Below are positions 22,700 through 34,700 of a stretch of 64,000 nt of DNA, in pieces. Every line of letters begins with the position of its first letter. The first letter of the stretch is position 1. The stretch comes from Lepas anatifera (lineage: Eukaryota; Arthropoda; Thecostraca; Lepadidae), in contig JAOTON010001713.1 in NCBI GenBank assembly GCA_034440635.1, positions 682,001 through 746,000 on the forward strand, in the 5' to 3' direction. The position numbers and the translations under genes were made by a program. The notes beneath the pieces are model-generated. The model made no database searches. It worked only from the letters and a program-made list of their open reading frames with translations, and was not told the DNA's origin.

Positions 22700-23794
22700 A
22701 TTTTTTTCAATTTTATTTTCGTGCTTTAAACCGTTTTGAAAATGTCTCCATTCTGGAAGCCTCCCGCAAAGCCTTGCTGACCACATGCATTTCACAGCTA
22801 TAGCATTGATCAGTGCAAGTGTCTCTCATCAGGGGTGACGAATATTGACTTGATATTCTTATCTGTTACGTCGAAACTATATTTCCTTTGCAGTAACCTC
22901 TTTACAAGATCGAACTCTCTTACTTTCCGACATTGCACAAAAAGTTGTCCCGGCGTTTCTTCCGACTGGCGCCAAAAGGTTCGTAATCTAGTTTCAGAGA
23001 TTTTTATTTTACAGAGAAATATGTTAGTTGGTGTAATCCTATTGACAGTTCAAAATTGCAATGTTTGCAAGAAGGTTGAGTGTGTTACCTTTCGAATCCA
23101 TTGCGTGGCTCCTGACCGGTATGTTTCTGTTTCGGATGTCCATTTATCCCGTATTTTTCTGTTTATACCTTTGTTTTTTATTTGCATCGCGTATCAGAAC
23201 ATGACATTTAAATTTGCTTAAATTTTTGCTGGTTAAGGCAATATGAGTTCTTGGAGGTATCGTTGGCAATTCATAGCTAATTTTCCGATTACCTATTGAT
23301 CGTAAAATTGAATTCATTTCCAACCGCGTCGAGTTTTATTCAATGAAACCGGCCCGTAATCCATACTTTATTTCAATCTCATCGCGTCCTAATAGCTTCT
23401 TCCCATGCATTAGACCACCTGTGAAGGTGATTCCTTTCGATTTCTACTGTTTTTTTTTAACACTAAATTTATACTTAAATAGAGCATTACACCAAATTAC
23501 CTCATAAATCCCATTTGCAAGTGCAGTTTTATTAAATTCGGTGAACCTACCCCAGCTATTCAATACTTGTGACCGGAATTTATTTTTGACATTTGCTACC
23601 ACCCTATATATCATTGAATGGCCGTACCAAGTCAAATTGCTCTCATGCTCTTTCAATATTGATTTGCGCATAACTATCCGTGTGGTATCATCGTTGGAAC
23701 TGATAACCATTCGTTATACCCAGGTGCACTTCAATGCCATAGCAAATATATCTACATCCACCATCTTTAGACCGTTATTGTCTAAAAATGAAAA

Positions 23795-23837
<43 letters not shown>

Positions 23838-25577
23838 GTTAAAATTAATTATATAAAAATAAAATGTCTATAAATCATAGCACATTTTCATTCGTCTGAC
23901 TTTCTCTGCTTTATTATTCCACAAAATTTTAACAATGCAGTACTAACTATTTTCATTATTTCCTCATGCGGTGTTGGTAGAGCTATGAACAGATGAAAAA
24001 GTTTGGATAGAGCAAGAAATTTTACCACTGTAATTTTGCCTATAAGTGTTAAACTTCTCATACTTGGGAAGCCTAATAGGTTTTCCAGTTTCTAAATTTT
24101 GTGCGTAAAATTTAGGTGAACAATATCTTCAGGGTTCGGACTAAACACAACTCCCAATACTTTAAGTTCTTGAACCCACTCGAACGCAAGATCACTGCAG
24201 ATATTTGTCTTGGGAGGCCCTAGCCACATACACTTACTTTTTTTTGCTTATGTTTGGCTTCAGTCCTGAATACTTACTAAATTCACCCAACTGCTGCATA
24301 ACGATACGAATATCTGGGTTTCGGCCGTAACCGAAGGCGATTGTCAATGGGCAAAATCGCTATGCTTTAGCATATACAAGTACAATGAGGTCGTCGGCAT
24401 ATTGACTTATCTTAAATTATGTCTGCTCAGTAATCTTAATACCTCTAAAGGGTGTCTTCCGCAAAAAAACTGACGAGAACGTGGACGCCAATTATGAAAA
24501 TAAGACCTGAAGCGGGGTCACCTTGTCTTGTGCCTTCACCTAGAGATATTCTGTCCTCAAGATTTTCCTTCAGAATTATACGTGAAAAGCTATCTTTGTT
24601 CGTGTACAGCAGAGAAAATATTCTCATAAAATGTTCCTCAAATCCTATGATTTTGAAAACATGAGTTATATATCGCCAATCTAGACAGTTAAAGGCATCT
24701 TCAAAATCAACGAATAAAATCGCTCCATCTTTTTCACTCGCATGAAAGTAATGAATGATATCCGCAAGGGCTCTAGTGTTTTCACTTATAAATCTTCCTT
24801 TTATGTAAGCCGTTTGATCGTGGTTGATGAGAAGTGGAGCAACAGTTTTAATCTTTTCGGCCGTGATGCCCGATAGTATTTTATATTGTACATTTAAGAG
24901 GCTTATGGGTCTTCAGTCCTTCACACAATTACTTAGTCCGTTAGACTTTGGAATTAACGTTATGATTGCTTCACGCATCCTGACTGGAAGTGCATTATTT
25001 GGCAAGGAGTACTGAATTGAGCGCCAAGAGAACTCTTTGAAATCAAGGCAGAAAAAATTGAAAAAGACAGCAGCAAAACCAGTAGACCCAGGTGCTTTAT
25101 CATTAGACATCCTGACTAATACATTGCTGACCTCTTGCTTCATCAAGGGAGGTATACTGATGTCCAGTAAGCTTCTTTTCTATGTTGTTTTCGACAAACA
25201 TTTTCATTCGGCTTAAATCTACAACATCTTGTCTGCTCCTCAATCTCCGATAGCGGCTAGTTTTAACTTTAATACGTTACTCCCTCCTACAACTTTTTCA
25301 TCATTCTCTGTAAGAAAGGGTATTAGCCTCCGCTGCCAATTCTGTTTTTCCAAATTGCAAAAATACCTGCTGGATCGTTCACCATGCTCATGTCATTTAC
25401 ATCTAGAGCGAATGATCGTTCCTTCTATTTTGTGGACTCCCAATGTGTCGCACCGGTTTCTGGTCTCTCTTAGTTCTTGGCGCTCTTCATCTGTTGCTGC
25501 ATGTAATTTCCTCTCGATGGCTTCTATCTTTTTCAAGAGGTGATTCTCTTGTTTTCTGTTTTCTCTACCTAGCTTTC
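22700..25577 (-). pseudogene. LINE (Tx1/L1-like) reverse transcriptase, 3' part
   Basis: Degraded minus-strand polymerase of a non-LTR retrotransposon. Reading 5' to 3', it shows NDKAPGSTGFAAVFF near 25085, RISLGEGTRQGDPASGLIF near 24510-24560, the catalytic box QYADDLIVLVYAKA near 24365-24413, and the post-polymerase segment RFTEFNKTALANGIYEVIW near 23490-23545. The C-terminal EETPGQLFVQC remnant lies near 22930. Several frameshifts and stops break the chain. The 5' endonuclease part is separated by the insert 25586-30465 and resumes at 30474. Order of domains and orientation show one element split by another. Confidence 0.85.
23803..23834. repeat. (TA)n microsatellite
   Basis: About 16 TA dinucleotides inside the dead LINE. 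Confidence 0.95.
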
Positions 25578-26908
25578 GTGAGTAGTAGGGTGTCCCGAAA
25601 AAAAAAACATTTTTGGAATTTCCCAAATACGAGCGAGGGAATTATGTAGCTATATAAGGACAGCCTAAATCCAAAATTTCAGATTTTTATCTTCATTTTT
25701 GGAGAATCGCCACCACTTTTAATATTTTGCTTTAACACGCGCATCGACGTGGAGCGGGTACCCGCCACTCCCCCTAAAGTTTTTCGTAAAGAGCCAAAAA
25801 ACGGCGGCGTGCAGCGCCGCCGTACTTTGCATACTTTTTACCTCATCTATTTTACAACTTTTGTCAAAATTTGGGGTCAAGATCATTCCAGTTCAGGTCA
25901 CTAGGGCAGGTCAAGTGAAGTGACTTCCGAAAAGTTTAAGATTGCATAAGTGAGGAAAGGTTTAACCTATCAATCTGAACAGCATATCACACAATGAACC
26001 CACCATCCTCTACAAAATATTGATCGGGATTTTTTATAGCGATGACGTAAGGTCAAGCACGGACTGTGACCTCTCCATTGGAAATACATAAGAAAAGTGG
26101 TTAAAGCTCTATAAATTCTAAGGAAATGTCGATATAGCGTTTATTGTGACGCCATTTAGTTTGTCTCATCTCTGCGGGTCCCATGACATGCATTTTGACC
26201 CAACTTGTCCTTGACCTGAACTCAGGCTAGGTCAAAAATAGATTTGACCTAGAAAGGTCATGTTAGATATCAATCAACGCAGCTTGCCGTGAGGGTTCAA
26301 ATGGTGTATACAGGAAAGTGCCCCGAAGAAAAACAAAATGTTTCGAGTTTACCAACTAGGAGCGAGGAAATAATGTAGCTATGTACGGAGAGCCTAAATC
26401 CAAAACTTCAGATTATTTACATATTTGGAGAATCGCAACCACATTTACTATTTGGCTTAGAACCACCGCAGGGCAAATGCGAAACTGTTTTGATCGTATG
26501 TTTTTATCGCAGGGTACTATCATGATTGTTTCTATTATTGCAATGATTTGCGGATGCACATCCACTGGATACACGGGGATGATAAATGTTATTTTGGCAC
26601 TGAAATATTTTTCTGTTGCGCCGACATGCACAATAAATATGCCTGATTATCCCATATTCAAAACGCAATGAATATGCAAGCATGTATTGTCCTGCTTACA
26701 CAGTACAAATGTCTGCACGTGAAATTGAATATGACATGAGGGAGACGACTTGGTGCATGAGCATTGCTACACAATGCATGAACGATATAATACATGGCGG
26801 TGAAATGTGGCCGGGTGCCAGACAGGGATGACGAACAATGTTTGGTGCAATGAATCATGCGGCTACGCATGTTCCTCACGTCTGACGTGATGGACGCACT
26901 TGTCGAAA

Positions 26909-29409
26909 CTAGCATATCTGCAGACTAGCCGTAGTAACATCCTTTACTCTGTCCCTGAAATGTTCCACCACCTGGAAAAGCGCCTGGCGCTGCTCTTCCG
27001 ACTCCACACGTCGGATGAAGTCTGTGGCAAGGTGGATCCCCCGCTCAGCCAGATCGTTCACGACAGTGAGGTTGTTGGCAAACTCCTGCAGTTTCGTGTA
27101 GTCTGAGGACAGATGCCAGCTCAAAGCGGGATCGGGGAGCCAGTCCTGGGGACCAGTGAGGTCGAGCAAGTCGAAGAGCAGCCATGATTCAGCTCCAACC
27201 AGCGACGACATGTCTTTTCTGGTTCTTGTGGCGCCGTGAGGAATCACAGGGAAGGTCGGCTTGCCCGTTTTGATCTTCTTCCTCTCTTGACTATGAAGCA
27301 CCCTCGCCATCTTTTCCCTGCTCTTGTCTTCCAGGCCAGTGTCTGTTAGGGCCAGGGTGATCAGCTGAGGGGTCAGATACCAGAGATGGTGGTATGTGGA
27401 GCTCAGCACCTCGCAGGACAACTGGGGGTTCACTTTCCTGAACTCCAACATGCTGCTCATGAGATCCAGGTCCTGCCTGGCGGCAGAGCTAGCCAGTGGT
27501 GTCGTAAACCAATATCTGGCGTAGAAGAGCAGGATGAACTCAGTGATGGCCTTCACCTGGCTTTGCTCCTCTGCTGACATATCAAATACTTTACTGATCA
27601 GTTTCATTTTGAGAAAGTATATGCACTTGCTCATCCAACGAGCATGATGGTCGGGACCGGGTAACTTGACCGTAAAGTCCTCCACCTTCCCCCCCAGACT
27701 GATGACCACCAACTGCATGAACTCTTCGTAGTCATCTCTGGGGAACGTCTTCTTGTCCAGCTGCTCCTTGGCCCAAGCCAACACCTCTACTGCAGTCTCC
27801 CGCAGTTTTGGCTGTGCGGTGACGAAGTCCGTCAGTTCTAATTCTCTGAAGTTTATTTCCAAATCCTTCCACTGGACTCTTAGTCGGCGGAACAGGGCCA
27901 TGCCTGGATCCTTGGTGCTGCCCATAACTTGTTTCACTGCATACGCCAGATGCAGCTCCGCCACGTGTCTGCGGCAGGCCAGCCACAGGATGGGGAAGTC
28001 CAGCCAGGCCTCCAGAAATCTGCAGGCCCCAGAATGTTCCCCGCTGTTGGAAGCGGTGGTGTCGAACACCATACCCACCAACTGCTCCTTCATACACCAC
28101 TTGACCAGGTACTCCTTCACTACCTCAAACTCGTCCACACCCTTGCCTGAGTTTGCCTCAGGGATCCCGAGCAGCTTCCGTGTCACCTCTGCGTTCACAC
28201 CAGACAGGTAGACGCAAACTCGCTTCGTTTCCTCACGACATCTTAGGGTGAGAGTTTTTCCATCCCAGTGAACCACTAGCTTGTTCGGACACTGGAAATT
28301 ATCTTTGATGTCTCTTGCCTTCTGCACCCGAACATTTTGTCCCTTTCTCCATGCGGTAGTCATGCTTATGTTGGTTTCATTGATATCGACCCCCAGGGCG
28401 TTAGCAACACTGGCTGCCACAACAGCGCGATCTCTGACGGAGACGTTGCGAGCATCGCAGGTGAGAGATATATTTCCCATTACATCAACCTTTCTTCTTT
28501 TTTCAACACTTGCATGCGCTACAAAGTCGATGTCGTTCTCGTTGTCATCCATTTCTCGGCTTTCTATTTCAGTTCTACTTTCTTTCACTTTCTCTTTGGT
28601 TTCTTCTCTCCCCCTTGCCTTTTTTTCTCTTGTCTTGTCCTTCGCTCGCCGTTCGTCCCTGTTCTTCTGCCGCTTGTCCCATGCTCCCGGGCAGCCAGCC
28701 TGCTCTCTGGTCAACTGATTCTTGAGGTATTCTACCTCTTCTCTCCAGTCCAGTATCCCAGAGTTTTGGATGATGCTCTGAGCCTGGAGCTTCGTGATAT
28801 CCAGCGGCAGATCAAGATCAATAAGCAGCTGCTCCTGTTTCTCAATAAAGCTGGTTTTCACTGCCCTTTCCGGTCTTCTGCTTTCACTCTCCAGTCTTCG
28901 CCATCTCTTGCACAGCTCTATGACTTTTTCAGCTACGCTTTGATCACTTATTATCATTTTCAGACTGTGATCTGTCTTCTCATCATACTCCATTCCCATA
29001 ATCAGCCTGGGCCCAAAATGGTGCAGCCAGACAGCCTTCACTTTCTCAGCCACTATTTTGCTAGCATCTCTGAGATTATTACTCTCAAGCAGGAGCATCA
29101 GGCGACCCAACACTGCACCAGATTTGGGAAGCTTGGAGAAGGCCAAGGATGAACGTGGCTTCCCAATAGGTAGTAAGAGGGTCTGCTAGACGTGCTGCTG
29201 CGGTCTTTCTGCCGAGGTGTAGTGGCTTGAGTGGCAGTTTTTACCTTAGGAAGAGGGTTTGAAGTGCAGGGTGAGGTGATGCGACGTCTTGCAGTCTCTG
29301 GAGACGCCACGCCCTCAGTCAGCATCTCAAATCGGGTTCTACCCTTACCCCTGGGCCTTCCCCTCTTTTTCTCTTGATTGTTTTTGCGGTCATCAACAGA
29401 AAGCTCCAT
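26909..29409 (-). CDS. Transposase-like protein with AT-hook, one 62-nt intron
   Basis: I reconstruct two exons: 29409-29245 and 29182-26909. Intron 29244-29183 has donor CCTAAG/GTAAAA and acceptor CTAGCAG, phase 0. It removes an in-frame TAG at about 29186-29188 and joins both frames without loss, giving 812 codons. Exon 1 (55 aa) has an AT-hook-like KKRGRPRGKGR. Exon 2 has a long K/R/E-rich, nuclear-signal-like stretch about 220-270 residues in. A core follows with HWDGKTLTLRC, FDTTASNSGEHSGACRFLEA and WLACRRHVAELHL; this D...C-x2-H arrangement recalls the hAT RNase-H fold, but the superfamily is inferred. The C-terminus has LAERGIHLATDFI. An uninterrupted 745-codon exon in otherwise decayed DNA suggests recent activity. 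No function for the host is implied. Without splicing, exon 2 would start at the first non-ATG codon near 29146. Confidence 0.75.
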
Positions 29410-29719
29410 AATCTGTTATCTTGTGTACTACCATGGAAGATATTTCACACGTCTCATGCTCCCTCAATGTTGTCATACAAAACCCTTCTTAAATCCAACG
29501 CCACTCATCAGCTCCAACAGTTTAAGCAGAAGCCCAGTGCACTCTAAGTTGAGTCACGTGGTATTAAATATCAAGAGGTTTTGAAATGATACCAGGAACG
29601 TTATATTTACCTAAACTTGGAAAGTAAACAAACGAAATAATAAAGAACAATTATTAATAATAATAATGATGTTAATAATTTCTTCCAAAATGAGCCCAGG
29701 TGCCTTCTTTGCACGCACA

Positions 29720-30321
29720 TTGAAGGAGGTCTGAGCCACCTTTGCTTTGACGGGGGGTACCCGCCCTCCCCCTAAGATCTTGAAAGCCACGATAGATGGC
29801 AATAAGCGGCAAACGGCGTTGGATAGCCTATCGAGGTCAAGTTGGGTGAAAATGGAAATCATTCGAATTGCAGCGACGAGACAAACTCAATGGCGCCAAA
29901 ATAAACGATAAATATCCATTTCCTAAGAATGTATGGAGCTTAAACCATGTTTCCTATGTATTTCCAATGGGTGCGGGGGGGGGGTAACAGCCCGTACCCG
30001 GCCTTAGGTCATGGATATAAAATCCCGAAAAATGTTTTGTAGAGGCTGGTGGGCTCACTGTATAATTTAAGTTTCAGATTGATGGATTAAGCCTTTTCTT
30101 ACTTATGCAATCTTAAACTTTTTCGGAAGTCTTTTCACTTGACCTGCGCCAGTGACCTGACCCGAAATGACCTTGAACCCAAATTTTGACACAAGTTGTA
30201 AAATTGATCAGGGTAAAGATATGCCTAGTACGGTGGCGCTGCGCGCTGCCGTTTTTCGGCTATCTGCGAAAAATTCAAAGGGGCGTGGCGGGTACCCGCC
30301 CTTAGTAAACGCGCGTGTTAA
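29720..30321. mobile_element. GGTCA-rich TTAA-family subelement
   Basis: Its left end GCACGCACATTGAAGG and the GAGCCACCTTTGCTTTGACG block match the left end of the complete element at 48900-49751. Its right end is GCGCGTGTTAA. It forms the right arm of the composite transposon. Non-coding. Confidence 0.7.
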
Positions 30322-30473
30322 AGCAAAATATAAAAAGTGGTGGCGATTCTCCAGAAATGGAGATAAAAATCTGAAATTTTGGATTTAAGCTGTCCTTATA
30401 TAGCTACATAATTCCCTCGCTCGTATTTAGGAAACTCGAAAAATTATTTTTTTCGGGACACCCTAGTGAGTAG

Positions 30474-31250
30474 TACACTGTTTCACCTCGAATGTTCATT
30501 AAAGGAGCATCGAAAAATAGAGCATCATTAACTGTAAATTGAACGTTTTTACAATTAGTTTCAATGTAAGACGCGTCGTATACTGGGATAGCATATTGAT
30601 TTATAGTTTTCCTCACTAACTTTTTAATTATCTCTAGATATTTTTGGTCCCTTAGTAAAGACATATTTAACTTCCATAATCCTCTACCTCCTTCCTCTGA
30701 CATGTTCTTACACACCAACGAAATGACTGAGTGATCAGATCTGAAAGTATTTTGAATGCTGCATTCGAAAATCAAAGCTTGCAATGAATAACTAACGATG
30801 AACACGTCCAATCAGGACATTTTGTTACCTGAGGCACTAAACCAAGTATTCTGTTTCCTTCCTGGATTTCTCAATCTCCATATATCAGCCATATTTTGTT
30901 CAGACATTATTTGCTTCAACACTCGTTTAGCGTTTTGGTTGTGTTCTTGTGCGTAGTTATGTGTATCCAGAGCTTGGCTAAGCGCCAGGTTAACGTGTCC
31001 TGAAATTGTTACTTCATCATTCCGCTCATACTGCTTTTTAAATACTTCACAAACGGTCTTGTAAAAATCACGATTATCTATATTCGGTCCGTATATGCAA
31101 ATCAGTGTTAATGACCGCTGACTAAATTTAACTCCAATAGCTAATATATTTCTAGTATTATCCTTATCAACAATATCTGGATCTGCCTGCAGATCTCTGA
31201 ACTTCCCATTGGAATTCTACGGGAAATTTTCCAATCTCTTCATTTCAGTG
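30474..31250 (-). pseudogene. LINE AP-endonuclease domain, 5' part of split LINE
   Basis: Minus-strand translation gives the AP-endonuclease blocks: LTLICIYGPNIDNRDFY, a decayed GDFN box (SGHVNLALS), MADIWRLRNPGRKQNTWF, then LDVFIVSYSLQ and SDHSVISLVC. A TGA stop falls just before LDVFIV, and the key Asp of GDFN is replaced by His, so it is dead. It continues across the composite insertion into the reverse transcriptase at 25577-22700. Confidence 0.85.
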
Positions 31251-31331
31251 TCTATGTCTTAAGTATACTTGAATTTTAGCCTCGCGCGTTTTTTGGCCAA
31301 TTCCTGAGGTTCAAGCGAAAAGACTGTTGGC

Positions 31332-31432
31332 TGTCATATGTGACAGTTCCTCTGAGGTCAGCTGTGAGAGTTCCTCTGAGGTCAGCTGTGACAGTTCCTC
31401 TGACGTCAGCTGTGACATTTCCTTTGAGGTGA
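31332..31432. repeat. Minisatellite, 24-bp unit, 4 copies
   Basis: Units of AGCTGTGACAGTTCCTCTGA then GGTC, four times, with small changes. Confidence 0.9.
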
Positions 31433-31764
31433 AAAAATGTACGATTTACGATACTCCAGTCAATACATGTAAAATTAAATAAGATTTGACTTTGGTTGTA
31501 CGATCGTTGCGTTTGTCTTATCGCGGCAAGTCGATCGATGTATGTACATACATCATGGCCATGCTAAATTGCTTCGTTGACCTGAGGCCAGGTCAAATAT
31601 AGCATTGGATCCAAAATGATGCATGTATTTATCATTTGATTTGTATTGACGAAATAAGGATTGTTGCCTCAATAGTTATCCTATTAGTCTGGTTCGGAAC
31701 TTACTAATGAAAAAATAGACACCCATGATAGCGGTAACGTATCGCCTTTGATCCCGTGATCACC
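31433..31764. other. Unassigned stretch upstream of the start-codon array
   Basis: AT-rich. It would lie upstream of the lectin gene if transcription starts within or before the array. I see no convincing TATA box or initiator. Confidence 0.35.
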
Positions 31765-34700
31765 TGATGACAGGCGGTCATGCCTCTGCTGCGCTGGAGT
31801 GTGGCGACTGCTGGTTAACTGCAGCTGTTGTCGACAGGCGGCCATGCCTCTGCTGCGCTGGAGTGTGGTGCTGGTTAACTGCAGCTGTTGTCGACAGGCG
31901 GTCATGCCTCTGCTGCGCTGGAGTGTGGTGCTGGCACTGCTGGTTAACTGCAGCTGTTGTCGACAGGCGGTCATGCATCTGCTGCGCTGGAGTGTGGTGC
32001 TGGTTAACTGCAGCTGTTGTCGACAGGCGGCCATGCCTCTGCTGCGCTGGAGTGTGGTGCTGGCACTGCTGGTTAACTGCAGCTGTTGTCGACAGGCGGC
32101 CATGCATCTGCTGCGCTGGAGTGTGGTGCTGGCACTGCTGGTTAACTGCAGCTGTTGTCGACAGGCGGCCATGCATCTGCTGCGCTGGAGTGTGGTGCTG
32201 GTTAACTGCAGCTGTTGTCGACAGGCGGCCATGCCTCTGCTGCGCTGGAGTGTGGTGCTGGTTAACTGCAGCTGTTGTCGACAGGCGGTCATGCCTCTGC
32301 TGCGCTGGAGTGTGGTGCTGGCACTGCTGGTTAACTGCAGCTGTTGTCGACAGGCGGCCATGCATCTGCTGTGCTGGAGTGTGGTGCTGGCACTGCTGGT
32401 TAACTGCAGCTGTTGTCGACAGGCGGCCATGCATCTGCTGCGCTGGAGTGTGGTGCTGGTTAACTGCAGCTGTTGTCGACAGGCGGCCATGCCTCTGCTG
32501 CGCTGGAGTGTGGTGCTGGTTAACTGCAGCTGTTGTCGACAGGCGGCCATGCATCTGCTGCGCTGGAGTGTGGTGCTGGCACTGCTGGTTAACTGCAGCT
32601 GTTGTCGACAGGCGGCCATGCATCTGCTGCGCTGGAGTGTGGTGCTGGTTAACTGCAGCTGTTGTCGACAGGCGGCCATGCCTCTGCTGCGCTGGAGTGT
32701 GGTGCTGGTTAACTGCAGCTGTTGTCGACAGGCGGCCATGCATCTGCTGCGCTGGAGTGTGTTGCTGGCGCTACTGGCGGTGCTGGTTAACTGCAGCTGT
32801 TGTCGACAGGCGGCCATGCCTCTGCTGCGCTGGAGTGTGGTGCTGGTTAACTGCAGCTGTTGTCGACAGGCGGTCATGCATCTGCTGCGCTGGAGTGTGG
32901 TGCTGGCACTGCTGGTTAACTGCAGCTGTTGTCGACAGGCGGCCATGCATCTGCTGCGCTGGAGTGTGGTGCTGGCACTGCTGGTTAACTGCAGCTGTTG
33001 TCGACAGGCGGCCATGCATCTGCTGCGCTGGAGTGTGGTGCTGGTTAACTGCAGCTGTTGTCGACAGGCGGCCATGCCTCTGCTGCGCTGGAGTGTGGTG
33101 CTGGTTAACTGCAGCTGTTGTCGACAGGCGGTCATGCCTCTGCTGCGCTGGAGTGTGGTGCTGGCACTGCTGGTTAACTGCAGCTGTTGTCGACAGGCGG
33201 TCATGCATCTGCTGCGCTGGAGTGTGGTGTGCTGGTTAACTGCAGCTGTTGTCGACAGGCGGTCATGCCTCTGCTGCGCTGGAGTGTGGTGCTGGCACTG
33301 CTGGTTAACTGCAGCTGTTGTCGACAGGCGGCCATGCATCTGCTGTGCTGGAGTGTGGTGCTGGCACTGCTGGTTAACTGCAGCTGTTGTCGACAGGCGG
33401 CCATGCATCTGCTGCGCTGGAGTGTGGTGCTGGTTAACTGCAGCTGTTGTCGACAGGCGGCCATGCCTCTGCTGCGCTGGAGTGTGGTGCTGGTTAACTG
33501 CAGCTGTTGTCGACAGGCGGTCATGCCTCTGCTGCGCTGGAGTGTGGTGCTGGCACTGCTGGTTAACTGCAGCTGTTGTCGACAGGCGGCCATGCATCTG
33601 CTGTGCTGGAGTGTGGTGCTGGCACTGCTGGTTAACTGCAGCTGTTGTCGACAGGCGGTCATGCATCTGCTGCGCTGGAGTGTGGTGCTGTTAACTGCAG
33701 GTGCTGGTTAACTGCAGCTGTTGTCGACAGGCGGCCATGCATCTGCTGCGCTGGAGTGTGGTGCTGGCACTGCTGGTTAACTGCAGCTGTTGTCGACAGG
33801 CGGCCATGCATCTGCTGCGCTGGAGTGTGGTGCTGGTTAACTGCAGCTGTTGTCGACAGGCGGCCATGCCTCTGCTGCGCTGGAGTGTGGTGGTGCTGGT
33901 TAACTGCAGCTGTTGTCGACAGGCGGCCATGCATCTGCTGCGCTGGAGTGTGTTGCTAGCGCTACTGGCGGTGCTGGTTAACTGCAGCTGTTGTCGACAG
34001 GCGGCCATGCCTCTGCTGCGCTGGAGTGTGGTGCTGGTTAACTGCAGCTGTTGTCGACAGGCGGTCATGCATCTGCTGCGCTGGAGTGTGGTGCTGGCAC
34101 TGCTGGTTAACTGCAGCTGTTGTCGACAGGCGGCCATGCATCTGCTGCGCTGGAGTGTGGTGCTGTATGTGGTGCTGGTTAACTGCAGCTGTTGTCGACA
34201 GGCGGCCATGCATCTGCTGCGCTGGAGTGTGGTGCTGGTTAACTGCAGCTGTTGTCGACAGGCGGTCATGCATCTGCTGCGCTGGAGTGTGGTGCTGGCA
34301 CTGCTGGTTAACTGCAGCTGTTGTCGACAGGCGGCCATGCATCTGCTGCGCTGGAGTGTGGTGCTGGTTAACTGCAGCTGTTGTCGACAGGCGGCCATGC
34401 CTCTGCTGCGCTGGAGTGTGGTGCTGGTTAACTGCAGCTGTTGTCGACAGGCGGCCATGCATCTGCTGTGCTGGAGTGTGGTGCTGGCACTGCTGGTTAA
34501 CTGCAGCTGTTGTCGACAGGCGGCCATGCATCTGCTGCGCTGGAGTGTGGTGCTGGTTAACTGCAGCTGTTGTCGACAGGCGGCCATGCCTCTGCTGCGC
34601 TGGAGTGTGGTGCTGGTTAACTGCAGCTGTTGTCGACAGGCGGCCATGCATCTGCTGTGCTGGAGTGTGGTGCTGGCACTGCTGGTTAACTGCAGCTGTT

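Larger units (their letters stand above)
25586..30465. mobile_element. Composite transposon inserted in LINE (hAT-type ends, TTAA element inside)
   Basis: Outer termini TAGGGTGTCCCG are perfect inverted repeats extending about 145 bp. They are flanked by a perfect 8-bp duplication GTGAGTAG (25578-25585, 30466-30473). Just inside, both sides switch at TTAA (25732-25735 and 30318-30321) to the CACGCGC ends of the GGTCA-rich family. The two outer arms meet as TTTTGCTTTAA / TTAAAGCAAAA, so the outer element was a palindromic MITE with TTAA at its exact centre, probably the target of the inner element. A diverged copy of the outer arm lies at 26314-26460, and a full GGTCA-rich subelement at about 29720-30318. 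The minus-strand transposase-like gene lies between them. Confidence 0.8.

Noticed and set aside
22835..23221. 128-codon plus-strand ORF
   Set aside because: Antisense to the C-terminal part of the minus-strand LINE.
28337..29152. 271-codon plus-strand ORF
   Set aside because: Antisense shadow of the transposase-like gene, without domain motifs.
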